Below are positions 1-4,709 of a stretch of DNA of 9,694 bases, one piece after another. The DNA is from Paracoccaceae bacterium. GTDB lineage: Bacteria > Pseudomonadota > Alphaproteobacteria > Rhodobacterales > Rhodobacteraceae. Each line of letters starts with the position of its first letter. Within the stretch, counting starts at the first letter, position 1. The notes beneath the pieces were generated by a model that saw only the letters and a program-made list of their open reading frames with translations, was not told the origin of the DNA and did not search any database. The stretch spans positions 1-9,694 of the forward strand of contig QKHF01000298.1 of the NCBI GenBank assembly GCA_003250135.1. The letters run 5' to 3'. The position numbers were made by a program, and so were the translations under genes.

Positions 1-21
1 CGGCGCCTGTAGCAGAAGGGC

Positions 22-663
22 ATGAGCACGCCTTTCGATCCGGCCCAGGACGGCCCCGATTTCTCACTTGAGGCCGCCTGCGGCGCCCGCCCGGTCTGCG
101 GGGTGGACGAAGCCGGACGCGGACCCTGGGCCGGGCCGGTCGTGGCCGCCGCGGCGATCCTCGACCCGGCCGACATTCCCGACGGACTGAACGATTCAAA
201 GAAGCTGACGGCGAAGCGCCGCGAGACGCTGTTCGGGGCGCTGACGGACGGACCCGCGTTGATCGGCGTCGGCATCGCCTCGGTCGAGGAGATCGACGCG
301 CTCAACATATTGGAGGCGACGTATCTGGCCATGCGCCGGGCCGTCGCCGCCCTACCCGAAGCCCCTGCGTTGGCGCTGATCGACGGCAACCGCGCGCCCC
401 GCGACCTGCCCTGCGCCTGCCAGACGGTGATCAAGGGCGACGGACGGTCGCTCTCCATCGCCGCGGCCTCGATCGTCGCCAAGGTGACGCGCGACAGGAT
501 CATGGCGAAGCTCGCCGTGGCCCATCCGGGATATGGCTGGGAAACCAATCAGGGATATGGCGCGAAGGCGCATCAGGAAGCCCTTTTGCGTCTTGGGGTT
601 ACCCCCCACCATCGGCGTTCCTTCAAGCCCATACACAAGATATTGGATGAAGAAGCTATTTAA
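22..663 (+). CDS. rnhB: Ribonuclease HII
   Basis: RNase HII cuts the RNA strand of RNA-DNA hybrids and nicks 5' of single ribonucleotides in DNA, working in the cytoplasm in ribonucleotide excision repair and primer removal. The 213-residue protein has the full family layout: GVDEAGRGPWAGPV at residues 27-40 with catalytic Asp29 and Glu30, LIDGN with Asp121, and AAASIVAKVTRDRIM with Asp158, giving the DEDD metal site. The C-terminal GYGWETNQGYGAKAHQ and HHRRSFKP segments are also typical. Length matches the family. An in-frame TAG at 10-12 rules out an earlier start, and the only later candidate (GTG at V28) would remove the catalytic motif region, so ATG 22 is chosen. The purine-rich GAAGGG sits only one base from this ATG, an unusually tight ribosome-binding spacing. 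It lies directly upstream of ccrM, a common alphaproteobacterial arrangement. Confidence 0.97.
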   Translation: MSTPFDPAQDGPDFSLEAACGARPVCGVDEAGRGPWAGPVVAAAAILDPADIPDGLNDSKKLTAKRRETLFGALTDGPALIGVGIASVEEIDALNILEATYLAMRRAVAALPEAPALALIDGNRAPRDLPCACQTVIKGDGRSLSIAAASIVAKVTRDRIMAKLAVAHPGYGWETNQGYGAKAHQEALLRLGVTPHHRRSFKPIHKILDEEAI

Positions 664-670
664 AGTCATT

Positions 671-697
671 GATTCAAAATAACTATTGACGATTCAA
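671..697. promoter_or_regulatory. Paired GANTC methylation sites (GATTCAA direct repeats) in ccrM promoter
   Basis: GATTCAA occurs at 671-677 and again at 691-697, exactly 20 bp apart, about two helical turns. Each copy contains GATTC, a target of the methyltransferase encoded downstream. The first copy lies in the odd palindrome TTGATTCAA (669-677) and the second overlaps the last base of the candidate -35 box. In Caulobacter, ccrM transcription is sensitive to methylation of GANTC sites in its own promoter/leader, so the same feedback is inferred here. A TTAA at 660-663 followed seven bases later by GATT is a half-match to the CtrA box (TTAA-N7-TTAA) and is too weak to call alone. Confidence 0.6.
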
Positions 698-714
698 TTT
701 CGATCGCCGATTAC
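686..714 (+). promoter_or_regulatory. Candidate sigma-70-type promoter of ccrM
   Basis: TTGACG at 686-691 is separated by 17 bp from GATTAC at 709-714. The -35 matches five of six consensus bases and the -10 matches three. The stretch from about 650 to 720 is clearly more AT-rich than the flanking coding DNA. It would place a start site near 720, about 30 bp ahead of the ccrM ATG. The -10 is weak, which would suit a promoter needing an activator. The assignment is by eye only. Confidence 0.4.
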
Positions 715-752
715 TGGTGTCAACGGGGTGACGACCAATAAGGGCGATCCGC

Positions 753-1874
753 ATGGGCGCGACACAAATCACGGCGGCGAAAGATGCCAAAAGCCTCAAA
801 CGCCTGCCGGTGGGGGAGATTCTGCTGGGCGACTGCGTGGAGGCGATGAACGCGCTTCCCGAGAAGAGCGTCGACCTGATCTTCGCCGATCCGCCCTACA
901 ACCTGCAGCTCCGGCAGGAGCTTCACCGCCCGAACAACTCGCTGGTCGACGCGGTCGATGACGAGTGGGACCAGTTCTCCAGCTTCGCCGCCTATGACCG
1001 CTTCACCCGCGACTGGCTGACCGCCGCGCGACGGGTGCTGAAGGATGACGGCGCGCTCTGGGTGATCGGCTCGTACCACAACATCTTCCGCCTCGGGACC
1101 GCGGTTCAGGACCTCGGTTTCTGGATTCTCAACGACGTGGTGTGGCGCAAGACCAACCCGATGCCGAACTTCCGCGGCAAGCGCCTGACCAACGCGCATG
1201 AGACGATGATCTGGGCCGCCAAATCCGAGGCCGGGAAATACACTTTCAACTACGACGCGCTGAAGGAGCTGAACGAGGGCGTGCAGATGCGCTCGGACTG
1301 GCTTCTGCCGATCTGCAACGGCGTGGAGCGGCTGCGCGACGACGACGGCGAGAAAGTGCATCCGACGCAGAAGCCCGAAGCGCTGCTGCACCGGGTGATG
1401 ATCGCCTCGACCAAGCCCGAGGATATCGTGCTGGACCCGTTCTTCGGCACGGGCACCACCGGCGCAGTCGCCAAGCAGCTCGGCCGGCGCTTCATCGGCA
1501 TCGAGCGCGAGAAATCCTACGCCGAGGCCGCCCGCAAGCGCATCGACGGCGTCCGCCGGTATGAGCGCGCCGCGCTGCGCGTCACCGAAGGCAAGCGCGC
1601 CCAGCCCCGCATTCCGTTCGGGCAGCTGGTGGAGCGGCGCCTGCTGGAGCCGGGCGACGTGCTGACATCGATCAACGGCCGCCACATGGCCAAGGTCCGC
1701 GCCGACGGCACGCTGGTCGCCGCCGACATCACCGGCTCGATCCACAAGGTCGGCGCGCATCTGGAACACGCGCCCAGCTGCAACGGCTGGACCTACTGGC
1801 ATTTCAAATCCGCCGAAGGGCATCTGCCCATCGACGTTCTCAGGCAGAAAATTCGCGCGGAGATGACTGATTGA
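753..1874 (+). CDS. ccrM: Cell-cycle-regulated DNA adenine-N6 methyltransferase (GANTC)
   Basis: This 373-residue solitary methyltransferase transfers a methyl group from S-adenosylmethionine to the adenine of GANTC. In alphaproteobacteria the methylation state of the chromosome reports replication fork passage and controls cell-cycle genes. The order DPPY (46-49) first and DPFFGTGTT (228-236, the AdoMet-binding loop) later marks the beta class. Other hallmarks are GSYHNIF (106-112), WRKTNPMPNFRGKRLTNAHET (131-151) and HPTQKPEALL (203-212). Residues from about 275 to 370 form the RAMA-type C-terminal domain found in CcrM (ERRLLEPGDVL, CNGWTYWHF), needed for DNA recognition. ATG 753 is preceded by AAGGG at 740-744 with an 8-base gap. 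No restriction endonuclease gene is beside it, in line with an orphan enzyme. The GANTC specificity is inferred from family resemblance. Caulobacter CcrM is slightly shorter, at about 358 residues. Confidence 0.96.
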   Translation: MGATQITAAKDAKSLKRLPVGEILLGDCVEAMNALPEKSVDLIFADPPYNLQLRQELHRPNNSLVDAVDDEWDQFSSFAAYDRFTRDWLTAARRVLKDDGALWVIGSYHNIFRLGTAVQDLGFWILNDVVWRKTNPMPNFRGKRLTNAHETMIWAAKSEAGKYTFNYDALKELNEGVQMRSDWLLPICNGVERLRDDDGEKVHPTQKPEALLHRVMIASTKPEDIVLDPFFGTGTTGAVAKQLGRRFIGIEREKSYAEAARKRIDGVRRYERAALRVTEGKRAQPRIPFGQLVERRLLEPGDVLTSINGRHMAKVRADGTLVAADITGSIHKVGAHLEHAPSCNGWTYWHFKSAEGHLPIDVLRQKIRAEMTD

Positions 1875-1904
1875 GGCCGAGCTTTACTTGACTGTCCCCT
1901 AGAT

Positions 1905-1928
1905 TAAGCCCTGCCGCCTGCGGGCTTA
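1905..1928. repeat. Inverted repeat in the ccrM-mutY convergent spacer
   Basis: TAAGCCC at 1905-1911 is the exact reverse complement of GGGCTTA at 1922-1928, with a 10-base loop. It lies between the ccrM stop and the strong terminator. Neither side has a T-run, so it is not a complete terminator by itself in either direction. It may stabilise the ccrM transcript end or assist termination of the convergent mutY transcript. Confidence 0.5.
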
Positions 1929-1935
1929 TCCACTG

Positions 1936-1970
1936 GCCCCCCGTTCCCAACACGGGGGGCTTTTTTCTTT
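1936..1970 (+). terminator. Rho-independent terminator of ccrM
   Basis: GCCCCCCGT at 1936-1944 pairs perfectly with ACGGGGGGC at 1952-1960, giving a 9-bp GC-rich stem with a 7-base loop. It is followed immediately by TTTTTTCTTT (1961-1970). It is 61 bp beyond the ccrM stop and correctly oriented for it. It also separates ccrM from the convergent mutY. The rest of the spacer, 1971-2054, holds no gene that I can support. Confidence 0.93.
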
Positions 1971-2054
1971 TCTGGGGATGATCGGACAGTCGATTGGCAG
2001 ACTCCGTGGTCATACCGATGATCGGCTGCGCGGCGGATCGGGCTGGCCCTCCTC

Positions 2055-3191
2055 TTACCCGTCTTCGGACGCCGCGCCATCCAGCGCCGACAGGCCCAGC
2101 CTTAGCGCCTTTTTCATCACCGTGGGCAGGGCGGCCTCTTCCAGCGCGGCGCGGGGCATGAACCGCCCTTCGGCGGGCGCGATGTCGGCGACGCGGGCGA
2201 CGCGCAGCCCCAGCCGCAGGTGAAAATGCGTAAAGGTGTGGCGCGCCTCCAGCCCGGACTCGCGCCAGTCGGCGGGGAACGGGGCGGCGGCGTCGACCTC
2301 GGCCTCGCCCGGCCCCTCCTCCGTCCAGTCGGTTCCCGGCGGCTCAAGCATCCCGCCCAGAAGCCCCGCGTCCGGCCGTCGGCGCAGCAGCACAGCGCCC
2401 GCCGGGTCCACCGCAACATAGGCTACGCCGAACCGCACGGGCTTCACCTTTTTCGGCGCCTTGCGGGGCAGGTCCGCGGCGATCCCCAGCGTCCGCGCGC
2501 GGCAGCGCTCCATCCAAGGGCAGATCCCGCAGGCCGGACTGGTCGGCGTGCAGATCGTGGCGCCGAGGTCCATCGCCGCCTGCGCGTAATCGCCGGGGCG
2601 CGCATCCGGCGTCAGAGATCCCGCCAGCGCCTTCAGTTCCGGCTTGGCGGCGGGCAAGGGCGTCTCGACGGCGTGGAGCCGCGCCATCACCCGCTCCACA
2701 TTGCCGTCCACCACCACGGCGCGCCGGTCGAAGGCGATGGCGGCGACGGCCGCGGCGGTGTAGGGGCCGACGCCGGGCAAGGCCAGCAACTCGGCCTCCG
2801 TCTCGGGAAACCGCCCGTCGTGGTCTCGCGCCACCACCCCGGCGCATTTGTGCAGGTTGCGGGCGCGGGCGTAATAGCCGAGCCCCGCCCAAAGGCTCAG
2901 CACGTCGTCCAGTTCGGAGGCGGCCAGCGCCGCAACGGTGGGCCAGCGGGCGGTGAACCGCTCGAAGTAGGGTTTGACGGCGGCGACGGTGGTCTGCTGC
3001 AGCATGATCTCGGACAGCCAGACGCGGTAAGGATCGGGCCGCTCGCCCGCCGCGCGTCCGGCCGGGCCGGTGCGCCAGGGCAGGGTCCGGGCGGCGCGGT
3101 CATACCAGTCCAGAAGCTCGGCCGAGGCCACCGACTTCGAGGGCGCCCCTTGACCTTCCGCGCTCTGGCGGTCAACTGCTTGTGAGCGCAC
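2055..3191 (-). CDS. mutY: A/G-specific adenine DNA glycosylase
   Basis: MutY removes adenine mispaired with 8-oxoguanine, starting base excision repair of oxidative damage. Residue numbers refer to the 378-residue product from GTG at 3191. Family features are SEIMLQQT (60-67, catalytic Glu61), helix-hairpin-helix LPGVGPYTAAAV (138-149), VDGNVERV (161-168, Asp162) and a 4Fe-4S cluster motif C214-X6-C221-X2-C224-X5-C230. The C-terminal NUDIX-like oxoG-recognition domain (about 255-375) carries HTFTHFHLRL. The reading frame stays open upstream to an ATG at 3317, but that would overlap divergent dciA by 50 bp. GTG 3191 has an AGGAAAGGG ribosome-binding site 8 bases upstream, so it is preferred. 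A second GTG at 3131 would give 358 residues, closer to E. coli MutY (350) but with a poorer site. The gene converges on ccrM and diverges from dciA with 76 bp between starts. I see no convincing terminator after its stop. Confidence 0.95.
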   Translation of the reverse strand: MRSQAVDRQSAEGQGAPSKSVASAELLDWYDRAARTLPWRTGPAGRAAGERPDPYRVWLSEIMLQQTTVAAVKPYFERFTARWPTVAALAASELDDVLSLWAGLGYYARARNLHKCAGVVARDHDGRFPETEAELLALPGVGPYTAAAVAAIAFDRRAVVVDGNVERVMARLHAVETPLPAAKPELKALAGSLTPDARPGDYAQAAMDLGATICTPTSPACGICPWMERCRARTLGIAADLPRKAPKKVKPVRFGVAYVAVDPAGAVLLRRRPDAGLLGGMLEPPGTDWTEEGPGEAEVDAAAPFPADWRESGLEARHTFTHFHLRLGLRVARVADIAPAEGRFMPRAALEEAALPTVMKKALRLGLSALDGAASEDG

Positions 3192-3267
3192 TGGGCGGAC
3201 CCTTTCCTTACTCTCGCCGCATTCCGCCCCATATCGCTTGTCGCCAAGGCCCGCAAACGGAGCGCGC

Positions 3268-3924
3268 ATGACCGACGACAATGACGCTGGGAAAGCCGAA
3301 GGCAAGCCCCCTCGCAAGGGCGGCCTGAGCGAACGCGCGCTCTGGGGCGAGCAGCGCGCGCGCGGCTTCTTCGCGGCGTCCGACTATGTGAAGAAGACGG
3401 TGCGCAAGGCGGGATCGTCGCACGGCTTCGCTGAAAGCCGCCTGCTGACCCAGTGGCGTGAGACGGTGGGAGAAGAACTCGCCGCGCTTTGCGAGCCGGT
3501 GCGCGTCAGCTACGCCGCCAAGGCGTTCGGCGCGACGCTGATCGTCTGGTGCGACGGCGCCCGCGCGCCCGAAGTGGAGATGCTGAAGCCGCGCCTGCTT
3601 GAACGCGTGAACCAGAAATACGGCTACAACGCCATCACGCGCGTCCACATCTCGCAATCCGAGAAACCGCCGCAACGGCGCCGGACGCCGGGCGCGCCTC
3701 GGCTCCGGTCCCTGACGACGGCGGAGGAGCGTCAGGTCGAAGAGCTGATTTCCGACATCGGCGACCCCGGCCTGAAAGAGGCGCTGCGCCGCCTCGGCCG
3801 CAATGTGAAATCCCGCGTCCCCGCCCCGGCCGATGGCCCGGCGACGCCCCGATCCGACATGAAATCGAACCAAGATTCAGCGTCCGAGGGCCCTAGCGCT
3901 CCGCCGACGCGCTCCCATTCCTGA
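3268..3924 (+). CDS. dciA: DUF721 family protein, DciA-type replicative helicase loader
   Basis: The 218-residue protein carries a DUF721 domain at about residues 40-128, including TQWRETVGEELAALCEPVRV (61-80), a hydrophobic strand GATLIVWCDG (88-97) and LKPRLLERVNQKYGYNAITRVHI (106-128). DUF721 proteins are the DciA family, which assists loading of the DnaB helicase in most bacteria that lack DnaC or DnaI. The role here is inferred from the family. The tail (about 130-218) is basic then low-complexity and Pro/Ser/Ala-rich, probably disordered. ATG 3268 is preceded by CGGAG at 3257-3261. An in-frame TTG at 3238 would add ten residues but lacks a good site. The neighbourhood mutY / DUF721 / dsbA-like / smc is familiar from other alphaproteobacteria, and the next gene begins 14 bp on with its ribosome-binding site touching this stop codon. 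Confidence 0.85.
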   Translation: MTDDNDAGKAEGKPPRKGGLSERALWGEQRARGFFAASDYVKKTVRKAGSSHGFAESRLLTQWRETVGEELAALCEPVRVSYAAKAFGATLIVWCDGARAPEVEMLKPRLLERVNQKYGYNAITRVHISQSEKPPQRRRTPGAPRLRSLTTAEERQVEELISDIGDPGLKEALRRLGRNVKSRVPAPADGPATPRSDMKSNQDSASEGPSAPPTRSHS

Positions 3925-3938
3925 AAGGACCTCGCCTT

Positions 3939-4562
3939 ATGACCCGTTTTGCGCTCACCCGTCGCTCGGCCCTGATCGGCGCCGGCGCCGCCGCACTGAT
4001 CGCCGGCGCTCCGCTATCCGCGCTGGCCGACGAGACGCCCTTTGCGGTCGGCGCGCAGGCGCTGGGCGCGGAGGACGCCCCGGTGACCATCGTCGAATAC
4101 GCCTCGCTCACCTGCCCGCACTGCGCCAATTTCCACGCGACGCTGTGGCCGGACCTGAAGGCGCAGTTCATCGACACCGGCAAGGTGCGGTTCATCATGC
4201 GCGAGGTCTATTTCGACAAGTACGGCCTCTGGGCGGCGATGGTCGCGCGCTGTGGCGGGTCCGACACCTACTTCCCCTTCGTCGACGTCTTCTTCAAGCG
4301 CCAGAAAGAGTGGACCGGAGGCGATCAGGGCCAGATCGTCGAAAACCTTCGACGGATCGGCAAGCAGGGCGGGCTCTCGGACGCGGATCTTGACGTCTGC
4401 CTCGGTGATGAGGATTTCGCCCGCGGCCTGGTCTCCGACTATCAAACCAACGCCGAGAAGGACGGCGTGCGCTCCACGCCCACCTTCTTCATCAACGGCG
4501 AGCTGTTCGAGGAAGCGCGCACGATCGAGAACTTCGCCGCGGCGATCGAGAAGCACATGTAG
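3939..4562 (+). CDS. Periplasmic DsbA-family thiol:disulfide oxidoreductase
   Basis: This is a thioredoxin-fold protein with an inserted helical domain, expected to introduce or shuffle disulfides in exported proteins. The 207-residue product begins with an export signal: TRRSAL (7-12), a hydrophobic Ala/Gly stretch (11-27) and an ALA cleavage site at 28-30. The twin arginine suggests Tat rather than Sec export. The active site is CPHC at 59-62 in EYASLTCPHCANFH, and the cis-proline loop is STPTFFING (179-187, Pro181). Two further cysteines, C105 and C154, could form the second, non-catalytic disulfide described in alphaproteobacterial DsbA homologues. AAAGGA at 3924-3929 overlaps the dciA stop and lies 9 bases before the ATG, so the two are probably co-transcribed. 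Its closest relatives are the alphaproteobacterial DsbA/thioredoxin-like proteins. Whether it works as an oxidase or an isomerase cannot be told from sequence. Confidence 0.92.
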   Translation: MTRFALTRRSALIGAGAAALIAGAPLSALADETPFAVGAQALGAEDAPVTIVEYASLTCPHCANFHATLWPDLKAQFIDTGKVRFIMREVYFDKYGLWAAMVARCGGSDTYFPFVDVFFKRQKEWTGGDQGQIVENLRRIGKQGGLSDADLDVCLGDEDFARGLVSDYQTNAEKDGVRSTPTFFINGELFEEARTIENFAAAIEKHM

Positions 4563-4588
4563 GAACAGCGGGCGAACACTCACAGGCC

Positions 4589-4606
4589 GGCGCCATATAT
4601 GGCGCC
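4589..4606. repeat. 18-bp perfect palindrome upstream of smc
   Basis: GGCGCCATATATGGCGCC reads the same on both strands, with GC-rich arms and an ATATAT core. It begins 26 bp after the dsbA-like stop and is 103 bp before the smc start. It is not followed by a T-run (TATATCC follows), so it is a poor intrinsic terminator. It could be a dimeric regulator's operator or a transcript-end hairpin. The same GGCGCC core recurs at 4631 and 4654. Confidence 0.75.
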
Positions 4607-4630
4607 TATATCCACAACTTTCTCAATATC

Positions 4631-4659
4631 GGCGCCACTCATCAATTGACTGTGGCGCC
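4631..4659. promoter_or_regulatory. Inverted repeat flanking the candidate smc -35 box
   Basis: GGCGCCAC at 4631-4638 is the exact reverse complement of GTGGCGCC at 4652-4659, separated by 13 bp. The 13-bp interval contains the TTGACT hexamer at 4646-4651. The arms share the GGCGCC core with the palindrome at 4589-4606. A protein bound here would cover the promoter, so repression is the simplest inference. No known regulator motif is recognised. Confidence 0.55.
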
Positions 4660-4675
4660 AACCCGGCCTTACGCT
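4646..4675 (+). promoter_or_regulatory. Candidate smc promoter
   Basis: TTGACT at 4646-4651 (five of six -35 bases) is followed at 18 bp by TACGCT at 4670-4675 (three of six -10 bases, including the T-A start and final T). The implied start site near 4682 would leave a short leader of about 28 bases before the smc GTG. Called by eye; readthrough from the dciA-dsbA unit is also possible. Confidence 0.4.
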
Positions 4676-4709
4676 TTGTCTAGGGCAGACAAAACAAAAA
4701 GGCTGGGCG

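Noticed and set aside
1..21. Possible 3' end of an upstream gene, with TAG at 10-12
   Set aside because: Only three sense codons are visible, so no gene can be identified. The TAG is used only to limit the rnhB start.
720..1823. A 367-codon minus-strand open frame opposite ccrM
   Set aside because: The plus strand carries the complete CcrM motifs. The antisense product has no family resemblance.
1888..1905. TTGACT followed by TAGATT after ccrM, considered as a promoter for a small RNA ending at the terminator
   Set aside because: The two hexamers are only 6 bp apart, and no acceptable -10 lies 16-18 bp from TTGACT. The hairpin and terminator are better explained as the ccrM 3' end.
1977..2025. 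9-bp direct repeat GATGATCGG (1977-1985 and 2017-2025), the second within a small CCGAT/ATCGG dyad
   Set aside because: It is too short for an attachment site or mobile-element border. There is no integrase or other mobile gene nearby, and there is no T-run to make it the mutY terminator.
2220..3185. A 321-codon plus-strand open frame opposite mutY
   Set aside because: mutY motifs on the minus strand are unambiguous. The opposite frame is Arg/Gly/His-rich with no motif.
4608..4616. ATATCCACA, one mismatch from the DnaA box, near smc; similarly TTATCCACT at 1926-1934
   Set aside because: About two single-mismatch DnaA boxes are expected by chance in a window of this size, and there is no cluster, so no origin or DnaA control is claimed.
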